DNA of 53,282 nt from NCBI GenBank assembly GCA_003164095.1, contig PLRX01000116.1:1-53282 (forward strand), written 5' to 3'. The DNA is from Acidimicrobiaceae bacterium. Its GTDB lineage: Bacteria; Actinomycetota; Acidimicrobiia; Acidimicrobiales; RAAP-2. The notes beneath the pieces are model-generated. The model did no database searches, was not told the DNA's origin, and saw nothing but the letters and a program-made list of their open reading frames with translations. Shown one piece after another: positions 1 through 8,801 of the stretch (the stretch's first letter is position 1; the number at the start of each line of letters is the position of its first letter). A program made the translations under genes and the position numbers.

Positions 1-535
1 CCTTCTCCTCGGTGAAGAAGCCGAGTGACAGCCGCTGGAGATGGGCGAACACCTTGACCCGGAGGTCGTTCATGACCCAGGCGGCCAGGCGCCCTGTCGC
101 CTGGACCTGGAACCGCTGGGCGATCGCGGTGATGACGATGAACACGAGGTAGGCCACGGCCATGGCCACCACGACCCCGAAGTCGAGGTGGCCCGGGGGC
201 GTCATGCCGTTGTTGATGGCGTACTCGGTCAGCTTCGGGCCCACCTGGCCCGCCACGGAGATGACCACGACCAGCAGGCCGGCCAGGACGAGCATGCCGG
301 GGTACTTGACCAGGAGGCTCCACAGCGTCAGGCGCTTCAGCTCGCCTTCGTCGGCGTTTTGCTCGAAGGTGAGCGTGGACTCCTCGTACTCCGGCTCGGA
401 GGCGACCAGGCGGTCGACCCCCGCCTGCAGCTCGGACGGGATCCCGGCGAACGGAAGCCCCGGCGCCGAGGGCCGCCCGAAGCCACCTTGCGCGCCGCCC
501 AGGCCACCACCACCGAATCCTCCGCCCCACGTCAT
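1..535 (-). CDS. ABC exporter half-transporter, N-terminal part (runs off the window)
   Basis: Only the first 178 residues are inside the window; the gene continues beyond position 1. The ATG at 533-535 overlaps the stop of the preceding ABC gene (ATGA), so the two are translationally coupled. The protein starts with a Gly-rich tail of about 25 residues, then a charged segment and the first membrane helices of an ABC transporter type 1 domain, including the stretch LRVKVFAHLQRLSLGFF typical of the coupling region. With the upstream half-transporter it probably forms a heterodimeric multidrug or lipid exporter. The nucleotide-binding domain is not visible, so its catalytic competence cannot be judged. 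Confidence 0.85.
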   Translation of the reverse strand, partial: MTWGGGFGGGGLGGAQGGFGRPSAPGLPFAGIPSELQAGVDRLVASEPEYEESTLTFEQNADEGELKRLTLWSLLVKYPGMLVLAGLLVVVISVAGQVGPKLTEYAINNGMTPPGHLDFGVVVAMAVAYLVFIVITAIAQRFQVQATGRLAAWVMNDLRVKVFAHLQRLSLGFFTEEK

Positions 536-2400
536 CGGTCACCTTCCTCTTCCGCCTCGAACTCGGCGGCCTGGGCCAGGACCTCGGCATAGAGCGGTGT
601 CGAGGACAGGAGTTCGGCATGTGTCCCGTCGGCCACCACCTTGTGCTGGTCGAGCAGCACGACCCGGTCGGCCAACGAGATGGTGGAGAGACGGTGGGCG
701 ATGATCAGGGTGGTCCGGCCCTCCATGGTGCCCCGCAGGCCGGCGTGGATGGTCTGCTCGACCTGGACGTCGATGGCGCTCGTGGCGTCGTCGAGGACCA
801 GCACGGGCGGGTTGACGAGCAGGGTGCGGGCGATGGCGATGCGCTGGCGCTGACCACCGGACAGCGTGTAGCCCCGCTCGCCGACCACGGTGTCGTAGCC
901 GTCGGCGAGCTGCGTGATGAACTCGTCGGCGCCGGCCGCCACAGCGGCGGCCACGATCTCCTGGCGGGTGGCGGACGGCTTGCCGTAGGCGATGTTGTCG
1001 TGCACCGACACCGAGAAGAGGAACGGCTCGTCGAGCACCACGCCCACGTTGGCCCGCAGGCTGGCCAGGGTCAGGTCGCGCACGTCGTGGCCGTCGAGTT
1101 CCACGGACCCGTGCTTCACGTCGTAGAACCGGGTCAGCAGTCGTGCCACGGTCGACTTGCCGGAGCCGGTCCGCCCCACGATGGCCACGGTCTGCCCGGG
1201 GGGTACGTGGAGGTCGAAGTCGGCCAGCACGAGCTCCTCGGCCTCCGCGTCGTAGGCGAAGTCGACGTGGCGGAAGCGCACGTCGCCCCGGCAGTCGACG
1301 AGGTCGACCGCGTCGGCCGAGTCGGTCACGGTGGGCTGCTCGTCCAGGATCTCGTAGATGCGGTCGGCCGAGGCCGCTGCCCGCTGTCCCATCATGATGA
1401 GCATCCCGAGCATCATGAAAGGCGCCTGGAGCATCAGAAGGTAGGAGTTGAAGGCGAGGATGGCGCCGATGCCGAGCGACCCGTGGATGACCATGTAGCC
1501 ACCGAAGAGCAGGACCAGCGCCAGGCCGAGCTGTGGCAGGTTCTGGACCATCGGGGTGAACCGGGCCCGCAGGTCGGCGTCCTTGATGTAGCCCCACTGC
1601 ACCCGCTCGGCGGCCCCGGCCAACGACCGCAGCTGCTGCTCCTCGGCGGCGAAGGACTTGACCACCCGGACGCCGTTCACGTTCTCGTCGACGATGGTGG
1701 CCACGTCGGCCAGTCGGGCCTGGATGATCCAGGACACCGGGAACATCGACTTCCGCATGCGCACGCCCGTCCAGTAGACGAACGGCATCGTGGCCATGGC
1801 CACGAAGGCCAGGGGCACGTCGATCGAGAGCATGAACCCGAAGGCGACGACGGCCATGGAGCACTGGACCAGGATCAGCGGCGCGAAGGTCATGTACATC
1901 TGGACCGAGCGGATGTCGCTGTTGGCCCGTGAGATCAGCTGGCCCGACTGCACCCGGTCGTAGAACGAGAACGACATCTTCGTCAGGTGCTCGTAGATGA
2001 TGTTCCGGAGGTCGTACTCGATGTCGTAGGCCGTCTCGAAGAGGAAGAGCCTGGCGATGTACCCGAGGATGCCGCCCACCACGCCGAGTCCCACGATCCA
2101 CCACACGTAGTAGCTGAGCCCCACGGTGTGTTTCTCGATCGAGTTGGAGATCGCGTGGTTCAACAGGTTGGGGATCTGCACCTGCAGGATCAACCCGATG
2201 AACGACAGCGTGAGCGACGTGATGAAGATGCCCTTGTGGGCCCGCATGATCGGTAGGGCGCGCCGCAGCCAACTGAGCGACTTGTCCGGGTCGATCCCGG
2301 CCGGCGGGGCCTCGTTGCGGGCAACCTCGGCGATGGGCACGAACTCGGTGCCGGACTCTGCCGGGCCCGACGGCCGGGGACGGAGTGTGGGGGTCTTCAC
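532..2400 (-). CDS. ABC exporter half-transporter (TM domain plus degenerate NBD)
   Basis: A 622-residue half-transporter with an ABC type 1 membrane domain (about residues 45-340) and an ATPase domain (about 375-605). Walker A is GRTGSGKST, the signature is LSGGQ and the switch histidine is in AHRLS. Walker B reads VLVLDDATSAID, so the catalytic glutamate is replaced by Asp, and the Q-loop glutamine is missing (VVLDEPFLF). These are marks of the non-hydrolysing site in heterodimeric exporters of the BmrCD/TM287-288 type; the partner would be the next gene. I chose the GTG at 2398-2400, which overlaps the marR stop (GTGA). It lies in a marR-ABC-ABC operon and probably exports a drug-like compound, substrate unknown. 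Confidence 0.9.
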   Translation of the reverse strand: MKTPTLRPRPSGPAESGTEFVPIAEVARNEAPPAGIDPDKSLSWLRRALPIMRAHKGIFITSLTLSFIGLILQVQIPNLLNHAISNSIEKHTVGLSYYVWWIVGLGVVGGILGYIARLFLFETAYDIEYDLRNIIYEHLTKMSFSFYDRVQSGQLISRANSDIRSVQMYMTFAPLILVQCSMAVVAFGFMLSIDVPLAFVAMATMPFVYWTGVRMRKSMFPVSWIIQARLADVATIVDENVNGVRVVKSFAAEEQQLRSLAGAAERVQWGYIKDADLRARFTPMVQNLPQLGLALVLLFGGYMVIHGSLGIGAILAFNSYLLMLQAPFMMLGMLIMMGQRAAASADRIYEILDEQPTVTDSADAVDLVDCRGDVRFRHVDFAYDAEAEELVLADFDLHVPPGQTVAIVGRTGSGKSTVARLLTRFYDVKHGSVELDGHDVRDLTLASLRANVGVVLDEPFLFSVSVHDNIAYGKPSATRQEIVAAAVAAGADEFITQLADGYDTVVGERGYTLSGGQRQRIAIARTLLVNPPVLVLDDATSAIDVQVEQTIHAGLRGTMEGRTTLIIAHRLSTISLADRVVLLDQHKVVADGTHAELLSSTPLYAEVLAQAAEFEAEEEGDR

Positions 2401-2870
2401 TTGCCCCACCTCGCCAGGCTGTAGGCCACGAACGCCCGGCGCCACGAGGCCAGGCCGCGGATGGCCTCCTCGGCGGCGACAGGATCGCCCATGGCACCGG
2501 CGATGCCGTGGAGGCGCTCGTCGATTGCGGCATCGGCCGCATCGAGCAGGCGGTGGCCCTCGGCGGTGAGGACGTGGTCGACACGACGGCGGTCGCCCTC
2601 GACCGGGTGCCGCTCCACCAGTCCCTTGGCCACCAGTCCGTCGACGACCGCGGTGATGGTGGGTGGGCGGACGGCCAGCCGTTCGGCCAGGTGCGACGAA
2701 GCCGCCGAGGACTCGTCGAGGAGCCCGAGGATCCGGTACTGGGACAGCGTCAGGTCGACGGTGCCGAGGCCGAGTTCGACCTGCTTGGCGAGCCAGGCCG
2801 CGGTGCGGCCCAACTTGCGGCGGTCGGCGTCGGGCGCGGCGGCGAGGGGGTGAGTTGCTTCGGCGGTCAC
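2397..2870 (-). CDS. MarR-family transcriptional regulator
   Basis: A 157-residue winged-helix regulator. The middle shows the MarR pattern: SQYRILGLLDESSAASSHLAERLAV, then PPTITAVVDGLVAKGLVER as recognition helix and wing, then the charged wing DRRRVDHVLTAEG. The start is GTG at 2868-2870. Its stop overlaps the start of the first ABC gene, so it most likely controls the exporter operon and itself. A perfect inverted repeat lies directly against its start codon (2871-2883) and is the obvious operator. The inducing ligand cannot be told from sequence. Confidence 0.9.
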   Translation of the reverse strand: MTAEATHPLAAAPDADRRKLGRTAAWLAKQVELGLGTVDLTLSQYRILGLLDESSAASSHLAERLAVRPPTITAVVDGLVAKGLVERHPVEGDRRRVDHVLTAEGHRLLDAADAAIDERLHGIAGAMGDPVAAEEAIRGLASWRRAFVAYSLARWGK

Positions 2871-2883
2871 ATAGTTAGACTAT
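2871..2883. promoter_or_regulatory. Probable MarR operator (inverted repeat)
   Basis: The bases ATAGT-TAG-ACTAT form a perfect 5-bp inverted repeat around a 3-bp spacer, immediately upstream of the marR start. The stretch is AT-rich against a GC-rich background, and its size and position suit an autoregulatory site for a MarR dimer. It overlaps the expected ribosome-binding region, so binding there would block the operon. No binding data. Confidence 0.5.
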
Positions 2884-2904
2884 CGAATGAAACCGGTAGG
2901 TCGA

Positions 2905-4032
2905 TCACGCACCCTGTCGTCCCGGGTGAGGCGGGTGGGCGTCGAAGAACGCCAGCATCAGCTGCGTGGCGCTGATCGCCTCGGTGGTGGCGCCGAACGC
3001 GGCGGCCGACAGCACGACCGGTGACCCCGGCCAGGTGTGACCGCCGCCCACCACCGTGTAGAGCTCGACGGACGAGCCGGCCGCGCACCCCGACCACACC
3101 CGGCGCACGACGGCCCGCGCCGGCGTGCTGACTGCCGGTGTGGGGCGGCACCGGTCGAGCCGGGCCCACGCCTCCAGGTTCTGGAGCGCGCCGACCACCG
3201 GGAGGCCGGGCACCGAGCGGCCCGTCGCACCGGTGGCGTACGGGACGATGGAGTCGGCCGTGCCGTGGAAGGCCAGGACGGGCACGGGGCCGGGGCACGG
3301 TCGGAGCAGGTACTCGGCCGCGACGAGTCCGACCGCGGCGATGTGGTCGGCCGGGTCGCACGCGGCGATGGTGGCGAACTCCGACCCGAGCGAGATCCCG
3401 GCGGCGTAGATCCTCGACCGGTCCACGGAGTACCGGGACCCGAGGTCGCGCTCCAGGGCCGCCACCAGGCGTTGATCCGCGGTCGGCGTGCCGGGTGCGG
3501 CGAGGTCCCAGTCTCCGCCGAGGGCATCCGGCGTGGCCACCAGGTAGCCCGCGGCGGCACCGGCGGCGGGCAGTCCCGAGTAGGCCGACTGTTGCACGGC
3601 GTTCGACCCGCTGCCGTGGAAGAGCAGGATCAGGGGCGTGGGCCGCTCCGGCCGGTACGTGGTGGGAACGGCCAGTCGGTAGGTGCGGAGGGTCCCATCG
3701 ACCGTGATCGTCTGGGCGACGTCACCGAACTCGGCGGTGCCGGTGGGCCCGGGCACGGGTGCCCGTCCGCACCCCGCACTCGGCGTCGCGACAGGGGTCG
3801 CGTCCGTGCCGGCCCGGGTCGCGGAGGTGGTCTGCGCACAGGCACCGAGGACGGAGCCGACCAGTGCCAGCAGTGTCAGGACGGCGGCCCAGCGGCCGGG
3901 GGGTCCGGCTACGAGTAGATCCCCGAGGTGCCTATGTTCAGGCCGTCGGCCGAACGTGAACGGTGGACGGCCTGGATCTCGCTGAACTCGGAGAGGCCCC
4001 AGGGGCCGTTCTCCACGCCGATACCACTCCAC
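2905..4032 (-). CDS. Secreted PHB-depolymerase-type esterase, lipoprotein (LpqC-like)
   Basis: An alpha/beta hydrolase of the Esterase_PHB family, probably cleaving short polyester or carbohydrate-ester bonds outside the membrane. It shows an oxyanion region LLFHGSGSN, nucleophile GISLGS, acid FHGTADSIVPY and histidine GGGHTWPGS. A hydrophobic stretch ends in the lipobox VLGAC, indicating a lipoprotein. The start is awkward: no ATG or GTG lies just before the signal peptide. The nearest in-frame standard start is GTG at 4030-4032, which adds about 50 residues before the hydrophobic segment and overlaps the ALDH gene by 124 bp. An in-frame CTG at 4000-4002 is an alternative, and a sequencing frameshift is possible. 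Function is fairly sure, start is not. Confidence 0.75.
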   Translation of the reverse strand: MEWYRRGERPLGPLRVQRDPGRPPFTFGRRPEHRHLGDLLVAGPPGRWAAVLTLLALVGSVLGACAQTTSATRAGTDATPVATPSAGCGRAPVPGPTGTAEFGDVAQTITVDGTLRTYRLAVPTTYRPERPTPLILLFHGSGSNAVQQSAYSGLPAAGAAAGYLVATPDALGGDWDLAAPGTPTADQRLVAALERDLGSRYSVDRSRIYAAGISLGSEFATIAACDPADHIAAVGLVAAEYLLRPCPGPVPVLAFHGTADSIVPYATGATGRSVPGLPVVGALQNLEAWARLDRCRPTPAVSTPARAVVRRVWSGCAAGSSVELYTVVGGGHTWPGSPVVLSAAAFGATTEAISATQLMLAFFDAHPPHPGRQGA

Positions 4033-5354
4033 TTGAACCCGCCGAACGGCTGGGCCGGCCCCAACGCTAGGTGGGTGTTCACCCACGCCGTGCCGCACTC
4101 GAGCTGTCCGGCCACCTCGGCGGCCCGGTCCTCGTCCGCGCCCCACACCGAGCCCGACAGCCCGAAGTGGGTGGCGTTGGCCCGTTCCACGACCTCGTCG
4201 AGGTTCCGGTACGGGATGACCGGCAGCGCAGGTCCGAACTGCTCCTCGTCGACGATCCGGGTGCCGTCGTTGATGTCGGTCAGGATGGTCGGCTCGAAGA
4301 AGTAGCCGGCGCCGTCCCGGGCGGCCCCGCCCGTGGTGGCGGTGGCACCGTGGGACAGCGCGTCGGACACGAGCTCCTTGACCCGGGCGAACTGCGGGGC
4401 GTTGTTGATCGGGCCCAGCTTGGTGCCGGGCACGGTGCCATCACCCACCGGCACGGCCGCCGCCTCGGCGGTCAGGCCCTCGAGGACGTCGCCATAGATG
4501 GCCTCGGGCACATAGACCCGCTTGATGGCCGAGCAGACCTGGCCGTTGTTGTTGAACGCCGCGGCGAAGATCGCATGACTCACCTTGGCGGGGTCGGCGT
4601 CATCGAGGACGATGGCGGGATCGTTGCCGCCGAGCTCCAGCGTCACCCGCTTGAGGTCGGGGGCCGCGGACTGGGCCACCAGCTTGCCGGTGGCGGTGGA
4701 CCCGGTGAAGCTGATCTTGCGCGGTACCGGGTGGCTGGTCATCCAGGCGCCCAGCTCGTCACCCCCGCTCACCACGTTGATCACCCCGGGCGGCACGACG
4801 TCGCGGAGGAGCTCGACGACCTTGAGCGTCGACAACGGTGTGAAGGGCGACGGCTTGAGCACCAGCGTGTTGCCGGCCACCAACGCCGGGGCGATCTTCC
4901 AGAATCCCAGCAGTACCGGGAAGTTCCACGGGGTGATGGCGGCCACCACACCGATCGGCCGGCGGACGACCTCGACGTAGGCGTCGGCGTCGTCCTGGAT
5001 GACCTGGGGAGGGGTCTCGAGGTTGGCGAAGTACTGGCACCACATGCCGGAGGCGAAGACCTCCATGGCCGCCTGGTCGAGCGGCTTGCCCTGCTCGGCG
5101 GTCAGGATCGGTGCCACCTCCTCGGCGGAGGCGAAGAGCACGTCGGCGATCTTGAGCACCGTCTCCCGGCGTGCCGCCTCGTCGAGCTTCCAGTCCCGGT
5201 GGGCCTTGGCGGCGGAGTCGAAGGCGGCATCGAGCTGATCCCGGGTGCACTCCGGCGCGTGGGCGAAGACCTCGCCGTTGGCCGGGTTCACCACCCCGAA
5301 CGAGTCGACTGCCGGCACCGAGTCGCCGCCGATGGTCATGACGAAATCGGACAT
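3909..5354 (-). CDS. NAD(P)-dependent aldehyde dehydrogenase
   Basis: A 481-residue ALDH-superfamily protein of normal length that oxidises an aldehyde to the acid. The cofactor-site motif PWNFP lies at about residue 142, the general base Glu in LELGG at about 240, the nucleophile Cys in NNNGQVCSA at about 274, and the late motif EEQFGPALP is intact. ATG start at 5352-5354 with a G-rich stretch upstream. It reads towards the esterase gene and may share a transcript with it. The substrate is not deducible; the sequence is closest in feel to the broad betaine/phenylacetaldehyde-type clade. Confidence 0.92.
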   Translation of the reverse strand: MSDFVMTIGGDSVPAVDSFGVVNPANGEVFAHAPECTRDQLDAAFDSAAKAHRDWKLDEAARRETVLKIADVLFASAEEVAPILTAEQGKPLDQAAMEVFASGMWCQYFANLETPPQVIQDDADAYVEVVRRPIGVVAAITPWNFPVLLGFWKIAPALVAGNTLVLKPSPFTPLSTLKVVELLRDVVPPGVINVVSGGDELGAWMTSHPVPRKISFTGSTATGKLVAQSAAPDLKRVTLELGGNDPAIVLDDADPAKVSHAIFAAAFNNNGQVCSAIKRVYVPEAIYGDVLEGLTAEAAAVPVGDGTVPGTKLGPINNAPQFARVKELVSDALSHGATATTGGAARDGAGYFFEPTILTDINDGTRIVDEEQFGPALPVIPYRNLDEVVERANATHFGLSGSVWGADEDRAAEVAGQLECGTAWVNTHLALGPAQPFGGFKWSGIGVENGPWGLSEFSEIQAVHRSRSADGLNIGTSGIYS

Positions 5355-5485
5355 GGTGATCCCCCTGGGGTCCGGTGGTTCCTCCGCGCGAAGTTACACC
5401 TGTGTCCGACTCGTGTCTCGGGCGTGCCGTTCGCCGGCCGACAACAGGTGTGGCGTCACCGACCGGTCCAGGGATGCGGCCGGGC

Positions 5486-7753
5486 TCAGACCGGGACGGA
5501 CTCCTGCTCCTCCTCGGCGGGCGGCGTGGTCGCGGGCCCGCCCGTCGGCAGAGTGGGATCGACCGTCACGTGGGGCAGCCAATCGAGCCACTTCGGGAAC
5601 CACCAGTTCGACTTGCCGAGCAGGATCATGACCGAGGGCACGACGGCCATCCGGATGATGACGGCGTCGACGAGGATGCCGCCCGCCAGGCCCAGGCCGA
5701 ACTCCTTGATGACCCGGATCCCGCCCAGGATGAAGGCCCCGAACACCAGGATCATGATGAGCGCGGCGGCCGTGATCGTCTTTCCGGTGGCGGCCAGGCC
5801 GTTGCGCACGGCGGTGCGGTTGTCGCCGCACTTGAAGTACTCCTCCTGGATCCGTGTGATGAGGAAGACCTCGTAGTCCATCGACAACCCGAAGAGGATG
5901 GCGAACATCATCACGGGCAGGAAGGCCTCGATCGGCCCGGTCTGGTCCACCTGGAACACCGAGCCGGCCCAGCCCCACTGGAACACCGCCACGAGGATGC
6001 CGAAGGCGGCGCCGATGGACAGCAGGTTCATGATTGCGGCAGTGAGAGGGATCACCAGGCTGCGGAACACGATGGCCAGGAGGCAGAACGAGAGCAGGAC
6101 CACCAGGCCGATGAAGAGCGGCAGCTTCGAAGTGAGCACCTTGGCGAAGTCGGCGAAGATCGCCGTCGTCCCACCCACGTACACGGTGACCCCGGTGCCC
6201 GACGTCAACTCGGGGATGGTCGTCTGGCGGAGTCTGTTGATGAGGTCGTTCGTGTCCGACGACTGTGGCGAGGTGGACGGGTAGACGTTGATGAGCGCCA
6301 CCTGCCGCCCGTCGTGCGCCGGGAGCGTGACAGGGGGCACTACGGCGGCGACACCCGGCTGGGCGCGCACGGCCGTGGCCAGCTTGTCCAGGGTCTGGGT
6401 GTCGACCTGGCCCTTCTGTTCGGCCACCAGCTGCAGCGGACCGTTGAAGCCTGGACCGAAGCCCGCCGACAGCTGGTCGTAGGCCTGGCGGGTCGTCGTG
6501 TACGTCGGGTCGTTGCCCTGGTCGGAAGTGCCCAGTCGTAGCGAAAAGAACGGCATGGCCACGAGGACCACCACGATGAGGGCCACGATGGCCGGCACGA
6601 TCGGCTGCCGCTGGATGAAGTCCGCCCAGCGGGGCCAGAACCCCTTGGTGCCGGAACCGACGATGCGGGGGCCGTTGGCGGCCAGGTCCTTCTTCTGCTT
6701 TCGGCTGAGCACCCGGGGCCCGATGAAGCTCAGCATGGCGGGGAGCAGGGTGAGGGCGGCGATCATGGTGAACGACACACCGATGGCGGCGGCGATGGCC
6801 AGGCCGTAGAGGAACGACACGCCCAGGGCGAACATGCCGAGCAGGGCGATGCAGACGATGATCCCGGCGAACAGCACGGCGCGGCCCGAGGTGTTGACGG
6901 CGGTGACGATCGACGTCTCGACGTCATTGCCGGCAAGGAGCCCCTGTCGGTGACGGGTCACGATGAAGAGGGCGTAGTCGACGCCGACGCCGAGGCCGAT
7001 GAGCAGGACCAGCTCGGTCGAGAACACGGGCATCTTGAGCACGTGGCTGAGGAGCCCGATCACGCCGATGGCCGTGCCGAGGGAGGCCATGGCCGACAGG
7101 ATGGGCAGGAGCATGGCGAAGACGGAGCCGAAGACGAGCAGGAGCACGAGGGCCGCCAGCAGCACGCCGAGGCCGGTGCCGCCGAAGGACTGGCGGTCGG
7201 CCTGCTCGGCGATCTGTCCGGACACGGCCACCTGGAGGTGGGGGCCCTGGGCCGAGAGCGCGGCGTTGACGAACGCCTTGGACTGGGTGACGTCCACGTT
7301 CTGGCCCTGGACGTCGAAAGTGACGTTGATGAACGCTGTGTGGCCGTTGGCGCTCACCTGGGTGGGCCCGGGCAGGACGGTGACCGTCTGGCCCGACGTG
7401 GCTCCCGGTAGCTCGGTCGGCGTGGTGGCGAACGGTGACTGCAGGGTGGTGACGTGGGGGATGGCGGCCACCTTGGTGAGCATGGTGTCGACCGAGCTCT
7501 GGACCTCCGGAGAGGTCACGGAGGTCCCGTCGGTGGTGTGGAGCACGATGCGCTCCTGGTCGCCGGCCTGCTTCGGCGCCGCAGCCTGGAGTAGTTGGAC
7601 TGCCTCGGTCGACTCGGTGTGGGGCAGCGAGAAGTTGTTCGAGTACGCGGTGCCGATGCCGTTGGAGAGCACCGACATGCCGACGAGCGCGGCGATCCAC
7701 AGCAGGGCCACGACGAGACGGTGTCGGACGCACCAGGTGGCGAGGGACTTCAT
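5486..7753 (-). CDS. MMPL-family RND transporter
   Basis: A 755-residue membrane protein with the MMPL layout: an N-terminal helix (LVVALLWIAALVGMSVL), a soluble loop of about 150 residues, five clustered helices, a central cytoplasmic segment, then a second helix-loop-five-helix repeat. Both repeats carry the family signature in the helix thought to carry protons (GVGVDYALFIVTRHR and GLSMDYEVFLITRI). MMPL proteins export lipids, siderophores or drugs using proton motive force. The ATG at 7751-7753 was chosen because the signal-anchor helix begins right after it. The C-terminus is short and polar. No partner gene nearby suggests the cargo. Confidence 0.92.
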   Translation of the reverse strand: MKSLATWCVRHRLVVALLWIAALVGMSVLSNGIGTAYSNNFSLPHTESTEAVQLLQAAAPKQAGDQERIVLHTTDGTSVTSPEVQSSVDTMLTKVAAIPHVTTLQSPFATTPTELPGATSGQTVTVLPGPTQVSANGHTAFINVTFDVQGQNVDVTQSKAFVNAALSAQGPHLQVAVSGQIAEQADRQSFGGTGLGVLLAALVLLLVFGSVFAMLLPILSAMASLGTAIGVIGLLSHVLKMPVFSTELVLLIGLGVGVDYALFIVTRHRQGLLAGNDVETSIVTAVNTSGRAVLFAGIIVCIALLGMFALGVSFLYGLAIAAAIGVSFTMIAALTLLPAMLSFIGPRVLSRKQKKDLAANGPRIVGSGTKGFWPRWADFIQRQPIVPAIVALIVVVLVAMPFFSLRLGTSDQGNDPTYTTTRQAYDQLSAGFGPGFNGPLQLVAEQKGQVDTQTLDKLATAVRAQPGVAAVVPPVTLPAHDGRQVALINVYPSTSPQSSDTNDLINRLRQTTIPELTSGTGVTVYVGGTTAIFADFAKVLTSKLPLFIGLVVLLSFCLLAIVFRSLVIPLTAAIMNLLSIGAAFGILVAVFQWGWAGSVFQVDQTGPIEAFLPVMMFAILFGLSMDYEVFLITRIQEEYFKCGDNRTAVRNGLAATGKTITAAALIMILVFGAFILGGIRVIKEFGLGLAGGILVDAVIIRMAVVPSVMILLGKSNWWFPKWLDWLPHVTVDPTLPTGGPATTPPAEEEQESVPV

Positions 7754-7944
7754 GGGGGAGGGGCTCCTGTTCTGGGTGGACGGGCCAGGCAGCCGACGGC
7801 CGCCCCGGGGGGAGGCGGCGACCGCACCACGGTGGCGGGCACGGTCCGTACGGCTGGATTTCCCTCTATTGTCGCCCATCCGGCGCCCGACCTTGAACCC
7901 CCGTGGCGGGGGCACCCCCCGTGGCGACGGGCCAAGATAGGTAC

Positions 7945-8730
7945 ATGGACTCCACCGCACGTCTGGTCGCCCTCGAGGGGTCGTTCAATTTCCGGGACCT
8001 CGGGGGCTACGCCACGGGGGACGGCCGGACCGTCCGGTGGGGCCGTCTCTACCGGAGCGACGCCCTCCACGAGCTGACGCCCGCCGACGTGGCCCACCTC
8101 CGGGCGTTGGGTCTGCGGACCGTGGTGGACCTGCGGACCGAGCGCGAGCTGGACCGCTCCGGACGGGGGCCGCTCGAGCCCGAGGGGATCGCCTTCCATC
8201 ACCTGGCGGTGGTGAAGGAGGGCGTGCGGGGCGACGGGACGGCCGAAGGCGCGGCCGGCCGCGAGGCGGTGGGGGCCCCCGCCCCGGTGGGCGACGACCT
8301 GGCCGAGCGCTACCTCTGGTACCTGGACGTGGGCGGCGATGCCATCGCCGGTGCACTCACCCTGTTCGGTGGTGCAGAGCACTACCCGCTCGTCTTCCAC
8401 TGTGCGGCGGGCAAGGACCGGACCGGCGTACTCGCCGCTCTGGTGCTCGGGATCCTCGGCGTCGACCGGGACACCATCGTCGCCGACTACGTCATCACCG
8501 CCGAGCGGATCCGACTGATCCTGGATCGCTGGCGTGCCGAGCCGGGGTTCGCCGAGCGGATGGCCAAGGTCCCGCCGTCCCGGTTCAGTGTGGAGGCCGC
8601 GACCATGGTCGGTTTCCTCGACGGGCTGCAGACCAGGTACGGCGGGGCCAGGTCCTGGGCGCTGGGCGCTGGCGTGGAGGCGGCCACCCTCGACCGGATG
8701 TCGGACCTGCTCGTCGGGCCACCCTCCTGA
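7945..8730 (+). CDS. Tyrosine/phosphoinositide phosphatase, PtpB-like (Y_phosphatase3)
   Basis: A 261-residue phosphatase. The P-loop HCAAGKDRTGV places the catalytic Cys at about residue 153 and Arg at about 159, with the family's Lys after the Gly. The N-terminus NFRDLGGY followed by GRLYRSD is the typical opening of the actinobacterial PtpB group. Such enzymes dephosphorylate phosphotyrosine, phosphoserine or phosphoinositides. The ATG at 7945 begins just before the conserved domain; an earlier in-frame start at 7903 would add 14 unconserved residues. The gene stands alone, divergent from the MMPL gene. Its substrate is unknown. Confidence 0.9.
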   Translation: MDSTARLVALEGSFNFRDLGGYATGDGRTVRWGRLYRSDALHELTPADVAHLRALGLRTVVDLRTERELDRSGRGPLEPEGIAFHHLAVVKEGVRGDGTAEGAAGREAVGAPAPVGDDLAERYLWYLDVGGDAIAGALTLFGGAEHYPLVFHCAAGKDRTGVLAALVLGILGVDRDTIVADYVITAERIRLILDRWRAEPGFAERMAKVPPSRFSVEAATMVGFLDGLQTRYGGARSWALGAGVEAATLDRMSDLLVGPPS

Positions 8731-8801
8731 GCGGCTCCGGGGTCCATGCCGACGCAGGTGGGGGACGACCGCCTGGCAGCACGCGCCCCTAGGATGGGCC
8801 C

